Both the position numbers and the translations under genes were made by a program. A stretch of DNA of 39,166 nt from Actinomycetes bacterium (GTDB taxonomy: Bacteria > Actinomycetota > UBA4738 > HRBIN12), in assembly GCA_021155985.1 (NCBI GenBank), contig JAJNBA010000026.1, forward strand, positions 1-39,166, written 5' to 3'. The notes under the pieces are model-generated. The model did not search any database and was not told the DNA's origin. It worked only from the letters and a program-made list of their open reading frames with translations. This document shows, piece after piece, positions 1 through 6,680 of the stretch. Within the stretch, counting starts at the first letter, position 1. Each line of letters starts with the position of its first letter.

Positions 1-656
1 GCCGATCAGGTCGTCCTCCCGTCGGCGTCCGTCCGACGGTAGGAGGATCCGGTGGCGAGGAGGACCGCGCGGGAGTGATAGTGGTCGCCGTTCGCCGTCT
101 CCACGTCGAGCTCGTCCCCGTCGGCGGTCATCCCTGAGTCGGCGGAGATCCGCATGACGGAGATCGCTTGCAGCATCTCTACGCCGTACCGCTCGGCTTG
201 CTTCACGAATCGGTCGGCGAGCTCGGCGCCGCCGATCCCCTCCGGGAACCCCGGATAGTTGTCGAGCCTCTCCGTCACGCCCGCCTGCCCTCCGAGGCCC
301 TTGGAGTCGATGATCAGCGTCTCGAGGTTCTCGCGAGCGGCGCAGATCGAGGTGGTCAGACCGGTGGGGCCACCACCCACGACGATGAGATCGTACACGT
401 GCTGCATCGCCTGTCGTTGGAGACCAAGCTTCTCCGCCAGCGCCTCGTTCGAGGGCTCCGACAGGTGCGACCCGTCCGGGAACGCGATCGTCGGGATGAT
501 GTTCTTGCCCTGGTTGCGCTCTTGAACGACCCGGACGCCGTCCGGGTCCCCTTCGATGTCGTGCCAGGAGTACGGCACCCGCTGGTCGGCCAGGAACTTC
601 TTGGCGCGGCGGCAATCGGGACACCAGCTCGCGCCGTACACGAGGATCTCGTCCAT
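1..656 (-). CDS. Glutaredoxin-like/thioredoxin reductase fusion (partial; apparent frameshift near the window edge)
   Basis: The first 80 residues are a glutaredoxin/mycoredoxin-like fold with a redox CPDC motif (Cys12, Cys15) and a cis-Pro region (IIPTIAFPDG). From about residue 88 a flavoprotein follows, with the FAD-binding GGGPTG motif near residue 95 and the thioredoxin-reductase segments GLGGQAG and NYPGFPEG. Known family role: NADPH-dependent reduction of a thiol redox partner; here the partner domain is built in. The start at 656 has a good ribosome site (GGAGGTGAGGG). The frame hits TGA at 6-8 just after ATGSSYRR. In the neighbouring frame the DNA reads GEDDLIG, the motif expected at this point in TrxB. 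Adding one G to the G run (C run at 18-20 on the plus strand) restores it. This is either a sequencing/assembly indel or a real lesion. The NADPH domain and the CATC active site lie outside the window. Confidence 0.85.
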
Positions 657-691
657 CCCTCACCTCCCCGCCGGTCGACGACTCCTGCTCG

Positions 692-697
692 ACCGTA
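692..697 (-). promoter_or_regulatory. Possible -10 box for the thioredoxin reductase gene
   Basis: On the minus strand TACGGT fits the TANNNT pattern seen before many genes here. It would give a leader of about 30 nt carrying the strong GGAGG ribosome site. I see no clear -35, so this is tentative. Confidence 0.25.
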
Positions 698-782
698 TCG
701 CCCCGACGTGCGTCCGTTACGCCGCTGTCGCGAAGTATCCTGCCCGCGCCACCGGTGAACGATCGGGGAACGGGTCCGGAAG

Positions 783-794
783 GTTCCCGGGAAC
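783..794. promoter_or_regulatory. 12-bp perfect palindrome upstream of the small winged-helix gene
   Basis: GTTCCCGGGAAC is a perfect palindrome, extended imperfectly on both sides (GAAG..CTTC). It lies 51 nt before the start of the small HTH protein and downstream of a TATCCT -10-like box (736-741). It may be an operator, perhaps autoregulatory. No direct evidence links it to a regulator. Confidence 0.3.
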
Positions 795-845
795 TTCTGG
801 CCGCGAGAGAACGTCCGAGAGACACTGCGACCGAGGAGGAGGACC

Positions 846-1064
846 ATGGACCATGGCTTCGCACCCGGCGACCCCACGCGCGACGCGATCATGCGAGTCT
901 TCCGGGACGCCTCTGCGGCTTGGACGCTCGACGAGTTGGCTCGGCGTTTCGGGATGTCGATCTCCGACGCGATCCGCGTGATGTCGGACCTCGAGGCGAT
1001 CGACTTCGTTCGACGCATCGGCGACGAGTACGTGCCCGGGTTCGGAGCCGCGAGCGCCTCTTAG
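846..1064 (+). CDS. Small winged-helix DNA-binding protein (72 aa)
   Basis: The 72 residues form a plausible single winged-helix domain. TLDELARRFGMSISDAIRVMSDLEAIDFV reads as helix-turn-recognition helix (about 27-55), followed by a short wing (RRIGDEYVPG). The start is well defined by a GGAGGAGGA purine run 6-7 nt upstream. It is probably a transcriptional regulator, but no family or target can be named from sequence. A 12-bp palindrome lies 51 nt upstream. Its TAG stop overlaps the stop of the convergent ADP-ribosylglycohydrolase gene by three bases. Confidence 0.7.
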   Translation: MDHGFAPGDPTRDAIMRVFRDASAAWTLDELARRFGMSISDAIRVMSDLEAIDFVRRIGDEYVPGFGAASAS

Positions 1065-1969
1065 GCGGTCGCGGCGTCTGCGAGCGCCTCGGCCTCCTCC
1101 TCGATCGCTCCGCGATCAAGGAGGACACGGAGCCAGGCGGGCGGCAGCCCCGCCCGTCCGTAGATGGCCCCCAGGAGGGCCCCGGCCACCGCGCCGTTCG
1201 TGTCCGTGTCGCCGCCCAGCGTGACGACACGCCGGAGACCCTCCTCGAAGCCCGGCGCCTCGGCTGCCACCTGGAGCCCGATCCCGGCCGTGAACAGCGT
1301 GAACCCCATGTCGGGCCCGTCGATCCGACGGGCCCGACCCGCCTCCACGACGAGGTACTCGAGCTCCTCCCCGCCCTCGCGGTCGACGACCGCAGCGACG
1401 GCGTCCTCGACCGCCGGACCGGGCTGGGTTCCGTGCACCAGCGCCGCCGTGGCGAGCGTGACCGCCAGACACGCCGTCCGGCACCGCTCATCCCAGTGCG
1501 TGATCGCGGACAGCTCCGGCGCTTCGTCGTACAGCGACTCCGGGCGCGTCGCTCGGAAGGCTCCGAGCGGCGCGCAGTACATCACCGACCCGTTGCCGGC
1601 CGACACCTCCGGCCCGCGCTCCGCGACGTAGCGGGCTGCCGCATCCGGGTCGCCTTCCCGGATCTTGCCCAGCACCGACCTCGTGACGCTCCCCACGTCC
1701 GGAGGATCGGTGGCGAGCCATTCCAGGTGACGGGCCACGAGGTCGGCGGGTACGAGTCGCCGGTGCTCGGCGAGCGACCGCCATAGGTTCCGGGCCATCG
1801 CGGTGTCGTCGGTCCACGTCCCCGGCGGAAGGCCCGACCAACCCAGCTCGAACGCCGGCAACGGAACCGGGATCGCCTCGCGTCGACGGAACTCGAACGG
1901 AGCGCCGAGCGCGTCCCCGAGCGCGAGCCCCAGGACGCAGCCCACCACCCGTTCCCGCAGGTCCTCCAC
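1061..1969 (-). CDS. ADP-ribosylglycohydrolase (DraG/ARH family) protein
   Basis: This 302-residue protein has the family signatures: GLALGDALGAPFE near the N-terminus (residues 14-26), the metal-binding GTWTDDTAMA around residue 50, and GGDTDTNGAVAGALLGAIYG around residue 255. The paired Asp residues of these motifs ligate two Mg ions in family members, which hydrolyse ADP-ribose linkages on proteins or small molecules. The length is normal. The start is GTG at 1969, with a TAGGCT box eight nt upstream and no Shine-Dalgarno, which suggests a nearly leaderless mRNA. It diverges from rpsD. No ADP-ribosyltransferase lies nearby, so the substrate is unknown. Confidence 0.9.
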   Translation of the reverse strand: MEDLRERVVGCVLGLALGDALGAPFEFRRREAIPVPLPAFELGWSGLPPGTWTDDTAMARNLWRSLAEHRRLVPADLVARHLEWLATDPPDVGSVTRSVLGKIREGDPDAAARYVAERGPEVSAGNGSVMYCAPLGAFRATRPESLYDEAPELSAITHWDERCRTACLAVTLATAALVHGTQPGPAVEDAVAAVVDREGGEELEYLVVEAGRARRIDGPDMGFTLFTAGIGLQVAAEAPGFEEGLRRVVTLGGDTDTNGAVAGALLGAIYGRAGLPPAWLRVLLDRGAIEEEAEALADAATA

Positions 1970-1977
1970 CGGTGCGG

Positions 1978-1983
1978 AGCCTA
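1978..1983 (-). promoter_or_regulatory. -10 box for near-leaderless ADP-ribosylglycohydrolase mRNA
   Basis: TAGGCT on the minus strand ends 8 nt before the GTG start. It matches the TANNNT-N6-8-start arrangement repeated across this window. Confidence 0.4.
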
Positions 1984-2011
1984 TCGACGCTGTCCGGCAG
2001 AAGGGCTCTGG

Positions 2012-2017
2012 TAGTCT
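2012..2017 (+). promoter_or_regulatory. -10 box of rpsD
   Basis: TAGTCT lies 11 nt before the rpsD ATG. No Shine-Dalgarno sequence separates it from the start codon, so the transcript should have a leader of only a few nucleotides. The -35 is weak. Confidence 0.4.
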
Positions 2018-2028
2018 GACCAGCCTCG

Positions 2029-2631
2029 ATGGACAAGATCGGACCCAAGCACCGCATGTGCAGACGTGTCGGCGCCCCGCTGTGTGGGCGTCCCAATTGT
2101 CCTGCCAACAAGCGACCCTATCCGCCCGGTCAACACGGCCGCGGCCGTAAACGGATCTCCGAGTATCAGACGCGACTCGTCGAGAAGCAGAAGATGCGCG
2201 CGATCTACGCGGTGGGCGAACGGCAGATGCGCAAGTACTACGAGCGGGCGCACCGATCGATGGCGGTGACGGGAGAAGAACTCCTGAAGCAGCTCGAGAC
2301 CCGGATCGACGCCGTGGTGCTCCGTCTCGGCTTCGCGCTCACGATCCATCAGGCCCGTCAGCTCGTGTCGCACGGGCACGTGCTGATCGACGGCAAGCGG
2401 ATCGACGTTCCGAGCGCTCAGGTCAAGGCGGGGCAAGAGATCAGCCTCACCGACAAGGCGCGCGACTTCATCGCGGTACGAGAAGCGATCCAGATCACCG
2501 CGGATCCTCCCGGGTACCTCTACCGAAACAAGGACGAGATCAAGGGCGCCTTCATCCGGGTCCCTGAGCGCGATGAGATCCCGCTCCCGGTGACCCTCGA
2601 AGAGCGCCTCGTCGTCGAGTTCTACTCCTAG
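2029..2631 (+). CDS. rpsD: 30S ribosomal protein S4
   Basis: This is a 200-residue S4, a primary 16S rRNA-binding protein of the small subunit. PYPPGQHG (residues 31-38), the SEYQTRLVEKQKMR helix and the S4 RNA-binding domain (roughly 90-155, LETRIDAVVLRLGFA...GHVLIDGKRIDVPS) are typical. The N-terminal zinc-site region is odd. The first cysteine of the usual CxxC pair is His8 (HRMC), and the next pair is Cys19 and Cys24 after a shortened loop, suggesting an HCCC site. ATG 2029 is the only plausible start, because an in-frame TGA lies at 2017-2019. The gene stands alone rather than in a ribosomal-protein operon, and the MerB-like gene follows 8 nt downstream, probably co-transcribed. Confidence 0.97.
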   Translation: MDKIGPKHRMCRRVGAPLCGRPNCPANKRPYPPGQHGRGRKRISEYQTRLVEKQKMRAIYAVGERQMRKYYERAHRSMAVTGEELLKQLETRIDAVVLRLGFALTIHQARQLVSHGHVLIDGKRIDVPSAQVKAGQEISLTDKARDFIAVREAIQITADPPGYLYRNKDEIKGAFIRVPERDEIPLPVTLEERLVVEFYS

Positions 2632-2639
2632 GCGATCCG

Positions 2640-3377
2640 ATGGTCGCCGGTTCCGGCGACGCCGCCTCGTTCGACCGAGCGGTGCGCGTCGCCGTCTACC
2701 GATACACGGTCGCGGAGGGCGTCCCACCGTCGGCGACGGAGATCGCCCAGGAGGTCGGCGCCACGACCGCAGATGTCGAGACCTCGCTCCGGCGGCTCGC
2801 CGACGGACACGTCCTCGTCCTCGCGTCCGGCACGACCTCGATCTGGATGGCGGCCCCGTTCTCCGCGATCCCGACCCCGTTCTCGGTCTCGGTCGGCGAG
2901 CGGCGCTATTTCGCGAACTGCATCTGGGACGCGTTGGGGATCCCGGCCTGTCTGCACGCGGATGCCGTGATCGACACGCACTGCCCCGATTGCGCTGCGC
3001 CGCTCCGCCTCGAGGTGCGCGACGGCGCCCTCGAGGAGCCGGGAGAAGGCGTGATCCACTTCGCGGTCCCCGCGGCGCGCTGGTGGGACGACATCGGCTC
3101 GACCTGAGCGAGCATGCTCCTCTTCCGGTCGGAAGAGCACGTGCGGGGGTGGGCGAGGGAACGTGGCCTCGCTCCGGGCGCGGTCTTCACCCCGCAGCAG
3201 GGATGGGCGCTCGCGGAGGCGTGGTTCTCCGATCGACTCGATCCCGCGTGGCGGCGCAGGACGACGGAGGAGGCGCAGGCCGTCTTCGACGGTATCGGGC
3301 TCACCGGTCCGTTCTGGGACCTGCTCGATCGAGCGACGTTTCCGGCGCCGGGCGGGTGGATACAGCATGACGGATGA
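2640..3377 (+). CDS. MerB-like (organomercurial lyase family) protein, probable selenoprotein with Sec at TGA 3105-3107
   Basis: Read through the TGA, this is one 245-residue protein. Residues 10-62 resemble the winged-helix N-terminal domain of MerB. NCIWDALG supplies Cys94 and Asp97, matching catalytic Cys96 and Asp99 of classical MerB. THCPDC gives Cys115, matching structural Cys117. The TGA is codon 156, in WWDDIGST-(TGA)-ASMLLFRSEEHV, and aligns with SFCCHVHFF of MerB, so it sits at catalytic Cys159 (spacing 62 versus 63 residues). The frame continues for 89 more codons with family-like sequence to the stop at 3375-3377. A hairpin with a GGTC loop begins 4 nt after the TGA. Known MerB breaks carbon-mercury bonds using both cysteines and the aspartate; the true substrate here is unproven. 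The alternative is a nonsense mutation or sequencing error giving a 155-residue product. Confidence 0.8.
3112..3144 (+). promoter_or_regulatory. Candidate bacterial SECIS element
   Basis: Immediately 3' of the in-frame TGA, a perfect 7-bp stem (CTCTTCC 3120-3126 with GGAAGAG 3131-3137) closes a GGTC tetraloop (3127-3130). An outer helix (GCATG 3112-3116 with CGTGC 3140-3144, one wobble) extends it across a small internal loop. Nineteen nucleotides separate the TGA from the first loop G. Known bacterial SECIS elements, such as that of E. coli fdhF, place a loop with GGU/GGUC about 16-37 nt after UGA, where SelB binds. The hairpin lies in coding sequence, and part of it is constrained by the LFRSEE peptide. 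Confidence 0.75.
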
Positions 3378-3511
3378 TCGACATCCTCCTGCACTTCTTC
3401 CACCGACTCCGCGAGGAGCATGGCTTCGTGATCGGGGGGGTCGCCCTGGCGATCGTGATCCTCTCGATCGTGATGGTTGCCGGGCTGGTCGCGCTCCTCA
3501 TCCCGAACTAG
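3374..3511 (+). CDS. Small single-pass membrane protein (45 aa), ATGA-coupled to the MerB-like selenoprotein
   Basis: A 45-residue frame begins at the ATG inside ATGA, overlapping the stop of the MerB-like gene. It has an amphipathic start (IDILLHFFHRLREEHG) and one strong transmembrane segment (about residues 18-43, rich in Val, Ile, Leu and Ala) ending in IPN. There is no Cys or His metal motif, so it does not look like MerT, MerP or MerE. The overlap implies translational coupling: ribosomes reach it only if they pass the TGA at 3105. Its TAG stop overlaps the convergent tetR stop within CTAG. I do not recognise a family. Context suggests partnership with the MerB-like protein at the membrane. 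Confidence 0.65.
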   Translation: MIDILLHFFHRLREEHGFVIGGVALAIVILSIVMVAGLVALLIPN

Positions 3512-4122
3512 CGGTCGGGCACGGGCTCGAGGGCGGCGCGGACGAACGCGACCACCTCTCTCTCCCTGCGGCGGAGCGAGGCGCGGCTCTTGTCGGCCCC
3601 CACCACGGCGTTGAGGACGCTCGCCTCGGTGAGGGAGCCGACCACGGCCGTATAGAGCGTGAACAGGAGCATCGCGGGATCCTGCTTGCGCACCTGACCA
3701 TCGTCCATGCCGGATTGCAGGAACTCCACCGCGCGGCGTCGGAGCGGGTCCAAGACGTCGGCGAAGCGCTCGAAGGCGAGCGGCCCGAGCCGGCCCGCCT
3801 CCCGAACGAACATCGGGAACTCCGGCCACTCCGACGCGAGACCGAAGACGGCGTGGATCACGGCCTCCGCTCGCTCCCAGTACCCCTCCTTGCCTTCGAG
3901 CGCCTGCGCGATCACCTCGGCCAGCCGGATCCCGGCCGCATGGAGGCACGCCTCGAGCAGCGCGTCTTTGCTCGAGAAGTAGTAGAGAAGTGTCTGCTTC
4001 CGGACGCCGACCGCGCGAGCGATGTCGTCGAGGCTCGCGCCTGCATAGCCCTCGCGCCCGAACTGCCGTATCGCCTCTTCGACGAGGGTGGAGCGCCGCT
4101 CCTCGCCGCCCGTCCTCGGCAC
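3508..4122 (-). CDS. TetR-family transcriptional regulator
   Basis: The protein is about 204 residues. The N-terminal 60 residues are a classic TetR helix-turn-helix: AIRQFGREGYAGASLDDIARAVGVRKQTLLYYFSSKDALLEA. The remainder is the helical ligand-binding domain. A GTG at 4122, 5 nt after the acyltransferase stop, is the likely start, although an in-frame upstream extension into that gene exists. It is the last gene of a five-gene minus-strand operon, and two TetR-style palindromes sit in that operon's promoter (10203-10246). The simplest inference is that it represses its own operon in response to an acyl-CoA or other lipid ligand. Confidence 0.9.
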   Translation of the reverse strand: MPRTGGEERRSTLVEEAIRQFGREGYAGASLDDIARAVGVRKQTLLYYFSSKDALLEACLHAAGIRLAEVIAQALEGKEGYWERAEAVIHAVFGLASEWPEFPMFVREAGRLGPLAFERFADVLDPLRRRAVEFLQSGMDDGQVRKQDPAMLLFTLYTAVVGSLTEASVLNAVVGADKSRASLRRREREVVAFVRAALEPVPDR

Positions 4123-4127
4123 GACGC

Positions 4128-5048
4128 TTAGTCCCAGACCTTCGCGGGGCCCGTGCGCCCGACCGGGCGCGAGCCCTCCCACCGGCGGAGCCAGTCGGGA
4201 CCGGCGGGACCCACGAGGGCCGGCGTCTCACCGCGCTGGGCGCGGTGCAGCGCCTCCCACCACGTGGTCCGCTCCTCGTGGAAGAGCTGCGTGACGGCCT
4301 GGGTCATCCGCCGGGACAGATCCTGGTGCGTCTCCCCTTCCTCCGGCCAGAACGGCTCCCCGTAGCGAACCGTGACGGGAGGCCTGCCGGACCGCGGCCA
4401 GAACCGACCCTTCGGCATCGCCTGGAACGCCCCGACGATCGCGATCGGGGCGAGGCCGGCGCCGGTCTCGAGCGCGAGGCGAGCGGCGCCGTGTCGGAAC
4501 CGTTGGAGGTGTCCGTCCGCCGATCGCGTCCCTTCGGGGAATACCACGATGCTCCATCCTTGGGACAGGAGCTCTCGCGCCTTGTCCACGGCTCCCTTCG
4601 CGCCCCGGGCGCGATCGATGGGGAACGCGCCGTAGACGAGCGCGGTGAACGCCTGCCGCCACCACACGTCGAAGAAGTAGTCACGCGCCGCCCCCACCGC
4701 GGTCTTCGCCTGCCAGACGTCCGGGAGGGTGCACATGATCAGCGTGGCATCCAGATGGCTCGAATGGTTCGAGAACAGGATCAGTGGCGGAGCGACGCCC
4801 GCGAGGTTGTCTCGTCCGAACACGCGCAGGGTCAGCTCGTTGCGGACGATCGGGGTCATCGCACCTTTCAGGAGCACCTGCCGCGCAGCCACACCCGCGT
4901 CGGTGCGCGCCCAGTCCGAGGGGAACACGCGGTCGATCTTCGGCGCGGCGTGTTCCTCCGCCGAGCGCGGGACCAACGGCCGCCGGCCCCAGCGGAACCC
5001 CTCCGCCATCACCTTCAGCTCGTCCTTGGCGTTCCGTATCGAACTCAT
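4128..5048 (-). CDS. PlsC-type lysophospholipid/glycerol-phosphate acyltransferase
   Basis: This 306-residue protein carries the acyltransferase signatures NHSSHLD (HX4D catalytic dyad, near residue 97) and FPEGTRS (about residue 173), as in 1-acyl-sn-glycerol-3-phosphate acyltransferases. Such enzymes transfer fatty acyl groups to a lysophospholipid or alcohol at the membrane. ATG 5048 is preferred to GTG 5054 because AAAGGG is spaced well for it. An N-terminal extension of about 80 residues precedes the catalytic core, and a Trp/Arg-rich tail follows. Its operon partners are an acyl-CoA reductase, an alcohol dehydrogenase and a LarA-like protein. The acyl acceptor may therefore be unusual. 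Confidence 0.88.
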   Translation of the reverse strand: MSSIRNAKDELKVMAEGFRWGRRPLVPRSAEEHAAPKIDRVFPSDWARTDAGVAARQVLLKGAMTPIVRNELTLRVFGRDNLAGVAPPLILFSNHSSHLDATLIMCTLPDVWQAKTAVGAARDYFFDVWWRQAFTALVYGAFPIDRARGAKGAVDKARELLSQGWSIVVFPEGTRSADGHLQRFRHGAARLALETGAGLAPIAIVGAFQAMPKGRFWPRSGRPPVTVRYGEPFWPEEGETHQDLSRRMTQAVTQLFHEERTTWWEALHRAQRGETPALVGPAGPDWLRRWEGSRPVGRTGPAKVWD

Positions 5049-5058
5049 CTGCACCCTT

Positions 5059-6648
5059 TCACACGACGTCCGCGATCATGATCGGCGGCGCATGGAAGTA
5101 GGTGATCGAGGGCGACGCTCCCACGGTGTCCTTCGCCATCTCCAGCGCGTCGCGGAACGAGCCGGCCGCCCGGTACCCGAGGCGCGCCACCGACTTCGGC
5201 TCGCCGCCGACGAAGATCACGTCGCCGGCGTGGTCGCGTCCGTGCGCCCCCCAGTACCACATGTAGAACGGATGGACGCCGTGATACGCGTGCGACGTCC
5301 GGTACAGGTGCGTGTACCACGGGTCGGTCGCGTACCGCTCCTCGTACTTGGACTCGATCGTCGCCGGATCGGTCGTCTCGGCGAGGACCTCCTCGAAGAA
5401 GTCGATGTAGGAGGGGTGGTGGATCTGGTGGAACTCCCAGGGGACCGGGTGGTACAGGATCACCACACCGCCCGGCTTCACGAGCGGCATGTTCCGGTAC
5501 ATGTTGAAGAGGTAGCCGAGCCCGAGGCAGTGCACGAGGATCGGGTTCAGGATCGAGTTCACGTTGTACGGGCCGAGGTACGGCAGGCCGAGCACCAAGA
5601 CGTCGGACTGCCCCCGGACCTCGACCAGTTGCTGCCGGTGCAGGTTCTCGAGCGTCCGCTCGTGGACGGCCTCCACCTCGCCGGCGTTGATCCCCGTGAG
5701 CTTGTACGGCGCCTCGACGCGGCGATAGAACTCCCGCCGCACGCGGGGCGGAGCCATCCCGTTCGCCTTGCGGGCCGCGATCATCAGGCCCTGGTCGTAC
5801 GCGGACCACTCCCACTCGCGCTTGTTCAGGAATCCGAGGTTCTTCGGGAACGTCTCGGAATTGACGGTGGTCTCGATCTGGAAGACCTTCGGCCCTTCCG
5901 CGGCGATCAGCCGGCCCATCCGGGCTGCGGAGTCGGCGATCGCGCTGTGGCCAGGGCGCGTGTCCATGTACGAGCGGGAGTGCATCATCGTGTCGACGTT
6001 GTGGTGATGCTTGAGGGAGCGGTAGCCGGCGAGCCCGATCGCGACCGACTTGTGACCGCCGTCCATGGCCACCAGGTTCACGTTGACGTAGACGAGGAGG
6101 TCCGACTCCGCGGCTCGCTTCGAGATCTCGACCACCTCGTGCTCGTCCGTCGTGCCGACCTCGACCAGCGCGTCCTTGTCTTCGCCGTCGAAGTTGAAGA
6201 GGTCCTTCGGCCAGAACGAGCGGAACACGCGCTCCCCCACCATCCGCCGGATCTCGTCGGCGGTCATCCGACGATGGAGGGCGGTCGCCACGACGATCTG
6301 GACGTCCTCCACGCCCTTGCGCGCCGCGAGCTCGATCACCTGCTCAAGGATCCGCTGTCGGACGTCGGGCAGGGTCATCGGCGGGAGCGGGATCGAGATG
6401 TCGTCCACCGCGATCGTGAGCTTCATCCCCGGCTTGAGCAGCTCGGGGAGCGGCTCAGAGTCCCCCAGCGGGTGCAGCAGCGCGTGGCGGATCGCGGCGT
6501 TCACGTCCCTGATGCCCGGCAAGGCGTCGGGCGGATACACCACGCGGGTTCCCAGGGGGAACTTCTGCATGCGGAAGCCCTCCCCCTCGTGGACCAGCAG
6601 CGGCGGCGTTCGCTCGTCCACCTCGAGCACGAATCCGGGTCTGGGCAT
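5059..6648 (-). CDS. LarA-like (DUF2088, nickel-pincer racemase superfamily) protein
   Basis: This 529-residue protein resembles lactate racemase LarA and related DUF2088 proteins. AVDDISIPLPP corresponds to the N-terminal AVDD-P motif, ATALHRRM to the catalytic His region, and MDGGHKSVAIGLAG to the region whose Lys holds the nickel-pincer nucleotide in LarA. It is longer than LarA (about 420 aa) because of a C-terminal His/Tyr/Trp-rich extension (WEFHQIHHPSYIDFFEE; HAYHGVHPFYMWYWGAHG). LarA homologues racemise or epimerise 2-hydroxy acids, but the substrate here is unknown. AGGAGA precedes ATG 6648. No larB, larC or larE gene is in the window, so cofactor supply cannot be judged. Confidence 0.8.
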   Translation of the reverse strand: MPRPGFVLEVDERTPPLLVHEGEGFRMQKFPLGTRVVYPPDALPGIRDVNAAIRHALLHPLGDSEPLPELLKPGMKLTIAVDDISIPLPPMTLPDVRQRILEQVIELAARKGVEDVQIVVATALHRRMTADEIRRMVGERVFRSFWPKDLFNFDGEDKDALVEVGTTDEHEVVEISKRAAESDLLVYVNVNLVAMDGGHKSVAIGLAGYRSLKHHHNVDTMMHSRSYMDTRPGHSAIADSAARMGRLIAAEGPKVFQIETTVNSETFPKNLGFLNKREWEWSAYDQGLMIAARKANGMAPPRVRREFYRRVEAPYKLTGINAGEVEAVHERTLENLHRQQLVEVRGQSDVLVLGLPYLGPYNVNSILNPILVHCLGLGYLFNMYRNMPLVKPGGVVILYHPVPWEFHQIHHPSYIDFFEEVLAETTDPATIESKYEERYATDPWYTHLYRTSHAYHGVHPFYMWYWGAHGRDHAGDVIFVGGEPKSVARLGYRAAGSFRDALEMAKDTVGASPSITYFHAPPIMIADVV

Positions 6649-6680
6649 CGGTCGTCGTCTCCTGTCCTCGTGTGTCTCCT

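Noticed and set aside
3114-3377. Separate 87-residue gene starting at ATG 3114 after a normal stop at 3105-3107
   Set aside because: The sequence is in frame with the MerB-like gene, continues its family alignment, has no ribosome site of its own, and the TGA sits at a catalytic Cys position followed by a SECIS-like hairpin.
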